This document shows positions 43,900 through 52,963 of a stretch of 63,160 nucleotides of DNA, piece by piece. Positions within the stretch are counted from its first letter, which is position 1. Every line of letters starts with the position of its first letter. Below the pieces are notes generated by a model. It was not told where the DNA came from, made no database searches, and was given only the letters and a program-made list of their open reading frames with translations. Where the stretch lies: contig CAJMNM010000018.1 in NCBI GenBank assembly GCA_905214795.1, forward strand, positions 1-63,160, in the 5' to 3' direction. The stretch is from an uncultured bacterium. Its GTDB lineage: Bacteria; Bacteroidota; Bacteroidia; Bacteroidales; Bacteroidaceae. A program made the translations under genes and the position numbers.

Positions 43900-46776
43900 A
43901 TGGATACATTCTTGCAACAAGTAGCAAAAGACTTATATCATAAAACAGAAGGAAATCTGGCAGACGTGGCTGTGGTCTTCCCAAACAAACGTGCCAGCCT
44001 GTTCTTCAACGAATATCTGGCCGCAGAAGCCGGTCATCCCATCTGGTCGCCCTCCTACCTCAGTATCAGCGAACTGTTCAGGAACGCATCTGACCTTCAG
44101 ACCGGCGATCCGGTAAAACTGGTATGTGACCTTTATAAAATATTCTGTGAAGCCACCGGCAGCAAAGAAAGTCTGGACGAATTTTACTTTTGGGGCGAAA
44201 TGCTTATTGCCGACTTTGACGACGCTGATAAAAACATGGTTGACACAGACACCCTTTTCAGCAATCTGAAAGATCTTAATGAAATTACAGAAAGCTATGA
44301 TTTCCTTGAAGAAGGACAAAAAGAAGCCATCAGCCAATTCTTTCACAATTTCTCTATCACACAGACCACAGAACTCAAGAAAAGGTTTACCTCGCTGTGG
44401 AACACATTAGGCGATATTTATACGAGATTCAAAAAGACACTGAGCAAACAACGCATCGCCTACGAGGGTATGCTGTATCGGGATGTCATTACGCATTTCG
44501 ATGCAGAGCAGTATCCTTATCGTACTTATGTATTCGTCGGATTCAACGTACTGAACAAAGTGGAGCATACCTTATTCCGCAAACTGCAAAAAGAAGGAAA
44601 AGCAATGTTCTACTGGGACTACGACAGATTCTATCTGGAACGTAATCCTCACGAAGCGGGTGAGTTCATCCGCCGAAACCTACGTGACTTTCCGTCCGAA
44701 CTATCCGAAGAATGTTTCAATCATCTGGACAAACCTAAAGATATTACCTATATTGCCTCACCAACCGAAAACGGACAGACACGATATTTGCCGGAGTGGC
44801 TGCGGAAGAATCTGACTGCAGACGAAAAGGAAACAGCTGTTGTACTATGTAACGAGTCGTTGCTCCAACCTGTATTACACGCTTTACCTGACAATGTCAG
44901 ACACCTGAATGTCACCATGGGATTTCCTTTGTCACAGACACCGGCCTACAGCTTTGTCAATGCTATCATGGCTTTGCATATTGAAGGCTATAACCCCGAA
45001 AACGGGCGGTTTATGTTCGATGAAGTATTGAATGTACTGCGCCATCCTTATACAAGACAATTATCCGAACTGACCCAATCTGTAGAAAACGACCTGACAA
45101 CTCACAACCGTTTCTATCCACTGCCATCAGAACTTCTGCGCGGCGAACTACTCGAATTGATTTTCAGTCCATGCAGAGACAATCTCAAACTTTGCAGACT
45201 ACTATCCGATGCACTTAAACGTGTGGCTCTGTTATACCGCAATCAAAATAATCATTCAGCTGATACCCGCGACCAACTGTATCGGGAGTCGCTGTTCAAG
45301 ACTTATACACTCATCAACCGTTTTGCCACACTTATTGAAAACGATGATTTGAAAGTAAGACCAGACACCTTAATGCGTCTGCTGACAAGAGTAATCTCTA
45401 CAACCAACATTCCTTTCCATGGCGAACCAGCCATAGGTCTGCAAGTTATGGGAGTACTTGAAACACGAAACTTAGACTTTAAGCACCTCATCATGCTGTC
45501 GGTCAACGAAGGACAATTACCCAAAACCGGTAATGACGCTTCATTTATTCCATACAACCTGCGAAAGGCTTTTGGCATGACCACCATTGATCACAAAATC
45601 GCAGTATATGCCTATTATTTTTACCGATTGATACAGCGAGCCGAAAAAGTGACTTTAGTATATAATACCGTAACTGAGGGTATCAACCGTGGTGAACGTT
45701 CGCGTTTCATGCTGCAATTCCTTGTTGAATGGCCTCACCCCATCCGGCAACTTCAGTTAAAAACCATGCAGTCGCCAATGAATACATCAGAAATTATTAT
45801 CAATAAGACACCTGATATCATGCGACGTATGCAGGATGTGTTTGACATCAGAGTCAACCCTAAAGCCTTGTTGTCACCTTCGGCACTGAACTGCTACATG
45901 AACTGCCCGCTTCAGTTTTATTATAAATATGTGGCACGTCTCTGTGCCCCTGATGAGGTAAGCCCTGAAATTGATGCCGCAAAATTCGGTAGCATCTTCC
46001 ACTATGCGGCAGAACAGATTTATATTGATCTGACCGGACATGGCAATGAGATTGACAAGAAAAGCATAGAACAATTACTTAACGATCAGTCACGTCTTCA
46101 GAAATATGTAGACGAAGGCTTCAAAGCCCTTTTCTTTAAAATAGAAGAAAATAAGAAACCGGAATATAACGGCATACAGTACATCAATGCATCTGTTATC
46201 ACCCGTTATATCAGACAACTGATGCAACACGATATGAACTATGCTCCATTCACATTTGTCAGACACGAATATAAAGTAACCGAACAAGTAGATGTAAAAA
46301 CACCTAAGGGCATTCTGAAAACCCGTATCGGCGGTATTATCGACCGTATGGACCGTAAAGATAATATTTTACGCATCGTAGATTATAAAACCGGAGGATC
46401 GGCCGACACGCCACCTGATATTGCCTCGCTGTTCATACCAGACAAGAAACGTTCGGGATATGTTTTTCAGACTTTTCTTTATGCTGCTATTGTCTGCCGG
46501 ATGCTTCGCGAAAAGAACATGGACACTTATCAAGTAGCTCCTTCACTGTTATATATTCATCGGGCCGCATCGGAAACTTATTCACCGGTTATACAGATGG
46601 GCGCACCCAGACAGCCCAAACAGGATATTACCAATTTCAGTCTGTATGAAGAAGAATTCCGCAACAGACTTGATACACTTTTGGAAGAAATATTCAATCC
46701 GGATGTGGCTTTCAATCAGACTGAGATTGAAGACCATTGCAGTTACTGTGACTTTAAGGCGCTTTGTAGAAAATAA
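43900..46776 (+). CDS. addB: AddB-like nuclease subunit with Fe-S cluster
   Basis: A 958-residue partner of the AddA-like protein. The N-terminal part is an inactive helicase-like region. The C-terminal third has a PD-(D/E)xK nuclease core (RIGGIIDRMDR, IVDYKTGG). A cysteine in the NCYMNC segment before it and the C-terminal set Cys947, Cys950 and Cys956 (HCSYCDFKALC) fit the 4Fe-4S staple of AddB nucleases. The pair forms one operon closed by a terminator at 46807. Confidence 0.87.
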   Translation: MDTFLQQVAKDLYHKTEGNLADVAVVFPNKRASLFFNEYLAAEAGHPIWSPSYLSISELFRNASDLQTGDPVKLVCDLYKIFCEATGSKESLDEFYFWGEMLIADFDDADKNMVDTDTLFSNLKDLNEITESYDFLEEGQKEAISQFFHNFSITQTTELKKRFTSLWNTLGDIYTRFKKTLSKQRIAYEGMLYRDVITHFDAEQYPYRTYVFVGFNVLNKVEHTLFRKLQKEGKAMFYWDYDRFYLERNPHEAGEFIRRNLRDFPSELSEECFNHLDKPKDITYIASPTENGQTRYLPEWLRKNLTADEKETAVVLCNESLLQPVLHALPDNVRHLNVTMGFPLSQTPAYSFVNAIMALHIEGYNPENGRFMFDEVLNVLRHPYTRQLSELTQSVENDLTTHNRFYPLPSELLRGELLELIFSPCRDNLKLCRLLSDALKRVALLYRNQNNHSADTRDQLYRESLFKTYTLINRFATLIENDDLKVRPDTLMRLLTRVISTTNIPFHGEPAIGLQVMGVLETRNLDFKHLIMLSVNEGQLPKTGNDASFIPYNLRKAFGMTTIDHKIAVYAYYFYRLIQRAEKVTLVYNTVTEGINRGERSRFMLQFLVEWPHPIRQLQLKTMQSPMNTSEIIINKTPDIMRRMQDVFDIRVNPKALLSPSALNCYMNCPLQFYYKYVARLCAPDEVSPEIDAAKFGSIFHYAAEQIYIDLTGHGNEIDKKSIEQLLNDQSRLQKYVDEGFKALFFKIEENKKPEYNGIQYINASVITRYIRQLMQHDMNYAPFTFVRHEYKVTEQVDVKTPKGILKTRIGGIIDRMDRKDNILRIVDYKTGGSADTPPDIASLFIPDKKRSGYVFQTFLYAAIVCRMLREKNMDTYQVAPSLLYIHRAASETYSPVIQMGAPRQPKQDITNFSLYEEEFRNRLDTLLEEIFNPDVAFNQTEIEDHCSYCDFKALCRK

Positions 46777-46806
46777 GAAAAGTCATTACGCATAATAGGC
46801 TTATAA

Positions 46807-46866
46807 AAACGAGGAATCCACTAGATTACAAGATAAAGAAACCAGATTCCTCGTTTATTTTTTTTA
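46807..46866 (+). terminator. Terminator after addB
   Basis: A 12-bp stem (AAACGAGGAATC / GATTCCTCGTTT) with a 26-nt loop, followed by a run of T. Confidence 0.85.
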
Positions 46867-46901
46867 ACACAACCATTCATCATGAATAATTAATAAAAAT
46901 G

Positions 46902-46909
46902 TATATTTG
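46902..46909 (+). promoter_or_regulatory. -7 element of the L,D-transpeptidase gene
   Basis: TATATTTG, 19 bp before the ATG at 46929. Confidence 0.55.
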
Positions 46910-46928
46910 AAAAAAATACATCGCGCTT

Positions 46929-47966
46929 ATGGTCATACGGTTCAGATTCCACTTACCACTAATTCTTTCACTGGCCATTTTCATAACCGGTTGCAAAGAG
47001 AATGCTCCGTCTGAAATTCCCCAACAGACAGACACGTTGGCGCAGGACATCGAGCAAGTGCAAGCTATTGTAGAACCGATAATCATTCCGCCAATTATTC
47101 CACAAGACATTATCCTAACCAAGGATTTTCTATACGATGAATACACATTAAAAGACACTTACCCGTATTTAAAAAAAACCAGAAGTTTCAAATGGGATGT
47201 CATACGTACCACATTAGCTCAAATTGAAAATGCTGAAAATGATACTGCCATATGGGTTGTTCTTCAGAACTATAAAAATCTGAATACCATGCCGCCATTG
47301 GTCCGAAAATACATCTATAACAAATCACAACGAGTGGCAGATACATTAGGAGTACCACGCAATCAAGCGGTTCCGTTATACCTGATGACAGACACAATTG
47401 TTCCGGAACGATATGCTTATGACGGCAGTTTGGCTTTGTTGAAAGGGCAAGAGGGACAATTCAGCATCATACAACCTATGCTCAGCGACAATCTTTGGAA
47501 AACGCCGTCACGTTATCTCAAGAAACTAGGACAAACAGTTGCATTTCATCATGTCATCTTTATTGACCGATTAGACCAGAACATCACAGCATTGGAACGC
47601 ATAGACCACGCACAATGGAAAATCCGCAGTATGAACCCTGCAACCACCGGACTGGACGCACCACCTTATGGCCAAGAAACTCCATTAGGAATTTTCCTGT
47701 TACAACAGAAAAAAGAAAAAATGAATTTTCTGAAAGATGGCAGCAACGATATTGCAGGATATGCTCCCTATGCAAGCCGTTTTTCCGGCGGAGCACATAT
47801 TCATGGTGTACCAGTTAACCTACCCCGCACAGAGATTATAGAATATAGCTGGACTTTAGGCACGACACCACGCTCACACATGTGTGTACGTAACGCCACA
47901 TCACACGCCAAATTTATCTATGACTGGGCACCAACCTGGCGCACCTTGATTGTGGTTATCGAATAA
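46929..47966 (+). CDS. L,D-transpeptidase lipoprotein (YkuD-like, variant motif)
   Basis: A 345-residue predicted lipoprotein (signal peptide to Cys22, FITGC) that should crosslink or trim peptidoglycan in the periplasm. The catalytic region is at the very C-terminus: His290/His292 in HIHG and Cys319 in SHMCVRN. The usual core SHGC has Met in place of Gly here. A second, different transpeptidase gene follows 86 bp on. It has its own promoter; whether both act on the same bridge type is not known. Confidence 0.83.
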   Translation: MVIRFRFHLPLILSLAIFITGCKENAPSEIPQQTDTLAQDIEQVQAIVEPIIIPPIIPQDIILTKDFLYDEYTLKDTYPYLKKTRSFKWDVIRTTLAQIENAENDTAIWVVLQNYKNLNTMPPLVRKYIYNKSQRVADTLGVPRNQAVPLYLMTDTIVPERYAYDGSLALLKGQEGQFSIIQPMLSDNLWKTPSRYLKKLGQTVAFHHVIFIDRLDQNITALERIDHAQWKIRSMNPATTGLDAPPYGQETPLGIFLLQQKKEKMNFLKDGSNDIAGYAPYASRFSGGAHIHGVPVNLPRTEIIEYSWTLGTTPRSHMCVRNATSHAKFIYDWAPTWRTLIVVIE

Positions 47967-48019
47967 GTTTCTTTTTGAAGTTTTAACTTACTGATTTTTA
48001 ATATTCTAAAAATATTGTC

Positions 48020-48027
48020 TAACTTTG
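48020..48027 (+). promoter_or_regulatory. -7 element of the YkuD_2 gene
   Basis: TAACTTTG, 25 bp before the ATG, with a T-run at the -33 place. Confidence 0.55.
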
Positions 48028-48052
48028 CAGCCGTTTTTAGAATATAATTCTT

Positions 48053-48757
48053 ATGACACGTTATTTCCTGTTAGTTTGTTTATTTTTCATCCCAGGCCTG
48101 TCTTTCTTTGCAGATACTGAAACCAGCCAATCAACTCATGTATCAGTAAAAAGTCCTCTAAACGAAATAAGCTGGCAGGCACTTTACCAAGAAATGCGAC
48201 TTGACAGTATTATAGAACCGAGCGCCTTTGAACAAGCTGTAGCAGGTTATTACAAGATAAAAAACAAGAAACGGGAAATTCTGACACTCATTGATTTTTC
48301 AAAAGCCTCTACAGAAAAACGTCTGTTTGTTTTTGACATGAAAAACCATAAATTACTTTTTAGCTCTTTAGTGGCTCATGGCAAAAACAGTGGCGGCAAA
48401 TATGCTACATCTTTTTCAAACCGAAACGGGTCATACATGAGTTCTTTGGGATTTTATCTGACACAAGAAACCTACCAAGGCAGCAACGGATACTCACTTC
48501 GACTTAACGGATTGGAGGAAGGCATCAACGACAATGCCCGCCAACGTGCCATTGTTGTGCACGGTGCCTCGTATGCCAACCCTTCTGTCATTAAATCCGG
48601 TCGTTTGGGACGAAGTTTCGGATGCCCGGCACTACCACAAGCCTTAGCACGACCTATTATAGATACCATTAAAGGCGGAAGCGTTATGTTCATTTACGCA
48701 CCAACCTATATTACACAGAGTGAAATTCTAAAATCCGAAAGAAATAACATATTATAA
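48053..48757 (+). CDS. Murein L,D-transpeptidase catalytic-domain protein (YkuD_2-like)
   Basis: A 234-residue exported protein: signal peptide about 1-20 (LSFFA), then a catalytic domain about 75-220 with His170 (VVHGASY) and Cys191 in GRSFGCPALP. This pattern is the YkuD_2 branch, distinct from the preceding YkuD gene. It likely acts on periplasmic peptidoglycan or an outer-membrane attachment. Own promoter and terminator. Confidence 0.85.
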   Translation: MTRYFLLVCLFFIPGLSFFADTETSQSTHVSVKSPLNEISWQALYQEMRLDSIIEPSAFEQAVAGYYKIKNKKREILTLIDFSKASTEKRLFVFDMKNHKLLFSSLVAHGKNSGGKYATSFSNRNGSYMSSLGFYLTQETYQGSNGYSLRLNGLEEGINDNARQRAIVVHGASYANPSVIKSGRLGRSFGCPALPQALARPIIDTIKGGSVMFIYAPTYITQSEILKSERNNIL

Positions 48758-48761
48758 CCAA

Positions 48762-48797
48762 CCTCCCCATTTATTAGATAACGGGAAGGACTTTTTT
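48762..48797 (+). terminator. Terminator after the YkuD_2 gene
   Basis: An imperfect stem (CCTCCCCATT / AACGGGAAGG, two mismatches) followed by ACTTTTTTC. Confidence 0.55.
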
Positions 48798-48903
48798 CAA
48801 CCAAAACATATAGAAATCTTTCAAAAAGAGGACAAAAAGGTAGCGCATATAACTTCCCAGAATTGAAATACAATTGTATTTTTATACATTTTATACCTAA
48901 TAA

Positions 48904-48935
48904 TTTGGAAAATAAGTATAAACATCCTACCTTTG
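48904..48935 (+). promoter_or_regulatory. Promoter of the lysO leader
   Basis: TTTG (48904-48907), 20 bp, TACCTTTG (48928-48935): full consensus. It lies more than 330 bp before lysO, so the transcript has a long leader. Confidence 0.8.
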
Positions 48936-48962
48936 CAAAAGCTAATAAAAACGAGAGTACCA

Positions 48963-49076
48963 ATGAAAAGTATGTCCATATACGATTTAAGTGAAGCCAG
49001 ACAGCGCAGTTCTTCGCGTTCTGACTTTTTTCCCGTGTGTGCACATTGGTACACCGGTTTTTCTTCGTTGAATTAA
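48963..49076 (+). CDS. Putative 37-residue leader peptide upstream of lysO
   Basis: A short reading frame, MKSMSIYDLSEARQRSSSR followed by a hydrophobic aromatic end with CAHWYTG, ends in TAA. It starts about 25 nt after the predicted transcription start, where a leader peptide would be expected. It is rich in Ser and Arg, with a single Lys. Small hairpins follow before lysO (near 49091-49103 and 49140-49162). It could control lysO by attenuation. I do not recognise the peptide; it may also be chance. Confidence 0.45.
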   Translation: MKSMSIYDLSEARQRSSSRSDFFPVCAHWYTGFSSLN

Positions 49077-49271
49077 TCAATCCATTATTTTTCCGAAAGG
49101 GAATATAACACTTACTTACTGATGTTCTAATTCATGCTTGCCGCGTGCTATAACAAACGTGGAAGTAATGAAATGTGGAAATGTTTTTTCAAAAACGAAC
49201 CTGAAGTAACATAAGTGTCAATCCCATATATTCATAAACACAGATTAATTAACGAATAAGACCGATTGATT

Positions 49272-49556
49272 ATGTTTTCCTTATTGAGTTTAATGTTGGC
49301 AGGTGTGCTCATTGGCTATCTGCTTCGCAACTTCAGCTTTATCAAGATGACAGAAAAGACCATTTCAATTACTGTATTGATATTGCTGTTTATTTTCGGA
49401 TTAACCATAGGTTCTAACAGTAACCTTATTCACCATATCGGTGATTTTGGATGGCAAGCCTTAATTCTTGCTATTGCAGGACTTTCCGGCAGCCTAATCG
49501 CCTCATCTGTGGCTTATAAAATGTTTTTCAAGAAAGGAGGTAAAAATGAAAAGTAG
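49272..49556 (+). CDS. LysO-type lysine exporter, N-terminal part
   Basis: A 94-residue membrane protein with three predicted helices (about 2-18, 27-46, 53-80), equal to the N-terminal third of the single-chain E. coli LysO (YbjE). I take ATG 49272, not the earlier TTG at 49266. It overlaps the next gene by 11 bp, so translation is coupled. Together the two should export L-lysine or toxic analogues across the inner membrane. Alternatively the two chains assemble differently; that is not visible. Confidence 0.83.
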   Translation: MFSLLSLMLAGVLIGYLLRNFSFIKMTEKTISITVLILLFIFGLTIGSNSNLIHHIGDFGWQALILAIAGLSGSLIASSVAYKMFFKKGGKNEK

Positions 49557-50172
49557 TCTTCTCGTTGTTGCTGCATTTATTGTTGGTGGCATTCTTGGAC
49601 TATCAGGTATAAATCCTAAAGATTTTTTAGGAGACAATATCTCTGTATACATTCTCCATTTATTGCTATTTCAAGTAGGATTAAATATCGGTTCCAGCGA
49701 TAATCTGAAAAAAATCATTAAACAATTTAATTTACGACTGTTGGTCATACCTTTATCCACAATAGTAGGTACATTATTATTCTCCGCCTTAGCCAGCCTT
49801 CTGTTAAGCAACTGGAGTGTATTTGACTGTATGGCTGTAGGCAGTGGATTTGCCTATTATTCATTGTCGTCTATTCTTATTACCGAAATGAAAGAAGCAA
49901 GTATAGGGATACAATTGGCTACAGAATTGGGTACGATAGCCTTGCTTGCCAACATTTTTCGTGAAATGATGTCTCTTGTAGGAGCACCATTATTTAAAAA
50001 ATATTTCGGCAAGCTGGCTCCAATCTCCGCAGCAGGCGTCAACTCTATGGATGTGGTTTTACCTACAATCACCCACTTCTCAGGTAAGGATATGATTCCA
50101 ATAGCTATTATACATGGCATATTGTTAGACATGAGCGTACCATTTTTCGTTTCACTATTCTGCCACCTTTAA
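49546..50172 (+). CDS. lysO: LysO-type lysine exporter, C-terminal part
   Basis: A 208-residue inner-membrane protein with about six helices. The GSGFAYYSLSS segment (about 111-121) and the IGIQLATELGTIALLANIFRE segment are the conserved LysO core. It starts inside the last codons of the N-terminal part in a different frame. A terminator lies about 95 bp downstream. Confidence 0.87.
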   Translation: MKSSLLVVAAFIVGGILGLSGINPKDFLGDNISVYILHLLLFQVGLNIGSSDNLKKIIKQFNLRLLVIPLSTIVGTLLFSALASLLLSNWSVFDCMAVGSGFAYYSLSSILITEMKEASIGIQLATELGTIALLANIFREMMSLVGAPLFKKYFGKLAPISAAGVNSMDVVLPTITHFSGKDMIPIAIIHGILLDMSVPFFVSLFCHL

Positions 50173-50264
50173 GTGGACACCTACATACATCTGTTAAACA
50201 AGTCAATAACCATTAAAACAAGTTCTGACAATATCAAATATAACATTAGGGGGAATGTACATGT

Positions 50265-50325
50265 CCGCATGACAGCCATTGGTCTTTGACTCATTAAACG
50301 ACCGACAGCAGTCGTGCGGATTTTT
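50265..50325 (+). terminator. Terminator after lysO
   Basis: CCGCATGAC pairs with GTCGTGCGG (one G-T pair) across a 37-nt loop and is followed by ATTTTTATT. The rest of the 50173-50495 gap holds the mltG promoter and nothing else I can name. Confidence 0.7.
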
Positions 50326-50460
50326 ATTAACCAATACACTCAACAACACATTGTTCGAATTTTCTATTCATTGATTCCAACAATATGATACGAATCAGGA
50401 AATTCATCATCACACCTACCTTTCTTAATTTTACAGATACTATATCTCATCGTTTTATAT

Positions 50461-50468
50461 TATCTTTG
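50461..50468 (+). promoter_or_regulatory. -7 element of mltG
   Basis: TATCTTTG, 27 bp before the ATG; no clear -33 box. Confidence 0.55.
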
Positions 50469-50495
50469 TACATTCCAAAAAAATAAACATATAAT

Positions 50496-51515
50496 ATGGG
50501 CTCATTTGACTTGAAAAAAAGATGGAAACTTTTTACGACAGTTTTCATTATCATCATTTTGCTATTTACAACGTACAGATGGTTCGGTCCCATAACCCGA
50601 AAAACGGAATCTGTTGTTTATATTGACAGCAACGATACCAAAGACTCCATCTTTAATAAGATTAGTGAGACAGCCGGCCGGCCTTCTGCGAGAGGATTTT
50701 CTATTTTAGCAGCATTAACCTCTTATAAAATTCACCCGGGACGTTATGCTGTAGAAAAAGGTGAAACTATGTTGAACCTATATAGAAAACTAAGAAGCGG
50801 AAGACAGACTCCTGTCAAATTGGTTATTCCTACCGTCCGTACCATGGACCGTCTGGCCGGTGCATTAGACAAAAAGCTAATGCTTGATTCTGTCACTCTT
50901 GCAAACGCATTTGCCGATACAACTTTCTGCAAAAAATACGGATATGACACCGCAACAATAGCCTGTCTTTTTATTCCCAATACATATGAAGTTTATTGGA
51001 ATATCTCTTTGGATGATTTCATGAAACGGATGATAAAGGAAAACAAAGCATTCTGGACCCCACAAAGATTGGCTAAAGCGCACGAAGCCGGACTTACCAC
51101 CAATGATGTAATAACATTGGCCTCTATCGTAGACGAAGAAACAGCGAACAACAGTGAAAAGCCGATGGTTGCAGGAATGTATATCAACAGACTAAACCGT
51201 GATATGCCGTTACAAGCCGATCCTACTATCAAATTTGCATTAAAGAATTTTGAGCTGAAGCGCATCTATCACAACTTGCTCGATACAGACAGTCCATACA
51301 ATACCTATAAAAACATTGGTCTGCCTCCAGGTCCAATACGTATTGCCAGCATTGCCGGCATTGATGCTGTACTTAATCATCAAAAACATGATTATCTGTA
51401 CATGTGTGCTAAAGAAGATTTTTCTGGTACACACAATTTTGCACGCACCTATGCTGAACACTTGAGAAATGCAGAAAAATACACCGAAGCACTAAATAAA
51501 AGAGGTATAAAATAA
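50496..51515 (+). CDS. mltG: Endolytic murein transglycosylase
   Basis: Cuts nascent glycan strands at the inner membrane and so sets their length. The 339-residue protein has one N-terminal transmembrane helix (about 10-28), a LysM-like region (about 40-110) and the YceG catalytic domain, with IVDEET (211-216) that carries the catalytic Glu, MYINRLN, LQADPTIKF and GLPPGPI. Length fits. Single gene. Confidence 0.95.
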   Translation: MGSFDLKKRWKLFTTVFIIIILLFTTYRWFGPITRKTESVVYIDSNDTKDSIFNKISETAGRPSARGFSILAALTSYKIHPGRYAVEKGETMLNLYRKLRSGRQTPVKLVIPTVRTMDRLAGALDKKLMLDSVTLANAFADTTFCKKYGYDTATIACLFIPNTYEVYWNISLDDFMKRMIKENKAFWTPQRLAKAHEAGLTTNDVITLASIVDEETANNSEKPMVAGMYINRLNRDMPLQADPTIKFALKNFELKRIYHNLLDTDSPYNTYKNIGLPPGPIRIASIAGIDAVLNHQKHDYLYMCAKEDFSGTHNFARTYAEHLRNAEKYTEALNKRGIK

Positions 51516-51604
51516 CCTTTACAGAAATAACGAACCAAACTCTGTTTCTTGGATTGAATTTTGATTCCTACGGAAACTTCTTACAGTATTTCACATAAAT
51601 ATTT

Positions 51605-51638
51605 AAAGGCATGCCCTGTAATAGAGCATGCCTTTTCC
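51605..51638. terminator. Terminator between mltG and GH88 gene
   Basis: A perfect 10-bp stem (AAAGGCATGC / GCATGCCTTT) with an 11-nt loop between convergent genes; TTCC follows on the plus strand, TTAAATATT on the minus strand. Confidence 0.8.
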
Positions 51639-51690
51639 ATTTCTAATCCAACTTTTACAGATATCCAAAACTGTATCTGTATATCTTGTT

Positions 51691-52947
51691 TTATCCAATA
51701 CCCAACACAGGTTTACCTTGTTGCAAACGACGCAAGCGCAATAACGCTTCATAATAATAATAATCGGCATAAATTATTGAAGCATCAATCTCACTACCAG
51801 CCGGATGATGTCCGGTACTATGTAACAAGAAAGCCACACAACGGTCTCCACACTGATAATTCTGACTTAACGACATCAACATCTGTTCTGCATAATACTG
51901 ATATTCCTTACCCTTTTCGCCACCAACATAACCACTCAGTTCCAGCAAAGCAGAAGCTACAACACATGCAGCAGAAGCATCCTTAGGAGCATCAGCGGAC
52001 GGATCGTCAAAATCCCATGCCGGCACAAAATCATTAGATGTTTTCTTCAAACGTTTCAGATAAATATCTGTAACTTTCTGGGCAAAAGACAAGAATTTAG
52101 GGTCTCTTGTCTCACGATAAACTACAGTATAGCCATAGATTGCCCATGATTGTCCACGTGCCCACATTGAGCCGTCAGAATACCCCTGATGTGTCACTCC
52201 TTTAATAAAGTTTCCGGATATAGTATCATAAACAGCCACATGATAACATGATCCGTCTTTACGGAAATGATGCTTCATAGTAGTCTCGGCATGGCGCACT
52301 GCGATATCATACCATTCCGGATTGCCACCGTTACGTGATGCCCAAAACAACATTTCCAGATTCATCATATTATCCATAATCGTATTGTGCGGCCATCCTT
52401 GTTTCTTTACCTCACGCGGCCAACTTAAAATAGTTCCTACCTTAGGATTATATAGTTTGGCCAACTGCCCTGCAGTTCCCAGAATCACATCGCGATATGC
52501 CGCATTGGGTTCAAGTCGCATACCGTTACCATAACTACAAAAAACCAGAAAGCCCAAATCATGATCATACGGCTCACGGTCAGCCAAGAATCCTAAAGAC
52601 GACGTATAATTCTCAGCCTGACGACGAATATATGCCTGTTGAGAATATTCGTAATCAAACCAAAGAATCCCTGGCCAAAATCCACCACACCATTCTTCCG
52701 GAGTAGCCGGACGACAATTCCAACCTGTTTTTCCGTTTTTTAAATCATTACTCAGAATGTTGCGGGGCATTTGAGTGTAATCCCATCCACCATTCGTATT
52801 TTTCAATTCACTTAATGCCCTACTCACTTGTTTATGACAATAATTCAAAGCCCCATCAACATCAAATGACTGGGCATTAATAGTCTGTAATCCAATTGTT
52901 ACACAAAACAGTAGAGACTTTAATCTTCTTCTCATATCTATCATCAT
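51691..52947 (-). CDS. GH88 unsaturated glucuronyl hydrolase-like enzyme
   Basis: A 418-residue exported (alpha/alpha)6-barrel hydrolase that should remove a 4,5-unsaturated uronic acid from oligosaccharides made by lyases. Catalytic-region marks are the WPGILWFDYE segment with Asp98 and YDHDLGFL with Asp130. The HQGYSDGSMWARGQ block is also typical. Signal peptide about 8-25 (INAQ). I chose MMIDMRRR at 52947; a longer frame to 52995 would overlap the transporter gene. Last gene of the carbohydrate group. Confidence 0.85.
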   Translation of the reverse strand: MMIDMRRRLKSLLFCVTIGLQTINAQSFDVDGALNYCHKQVSRALSELKNTNGGWDYTQMPRNILSNDLKNGKTGWNCRPATPEEWCGGFWPGILWFDYEYSQQAYIRRQAENYTSSLGFLADREPYDHDLGFLVFCSYGNGMRLEPNAAYRDVILGTAGQLAKLYNPKVGTILSWPREVKKQGWPHNTIMDNMMNLEMLFWASRNGGNPEWYDIAVRHAETTMKHHFRKDGSCYHVAVYDTISGNFIKGVTHQGYSDGSMWARGQSWAIYGYTVVYRETRDPKFLSFAQKVTDIYLKRLKKTSNDFVPAWDFDDPSADAPKDASAACVVASALLELSGYVGGEKGKEYQYYAEQMLMSLSQNYQCGDRCVAFLLHSTGHHPAGSEIDASIIYADYYYYEALLRLRRLQQGKPVLGIG

Positions 52948-52963
52948 ATTCAATATCCTAAAA

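Noticed and set aside
48936..49271. Lysine riboswitch before lysO
   Set aside because: I found no conserved L-box core; the leader has a short reading frame and small hairpins instead.
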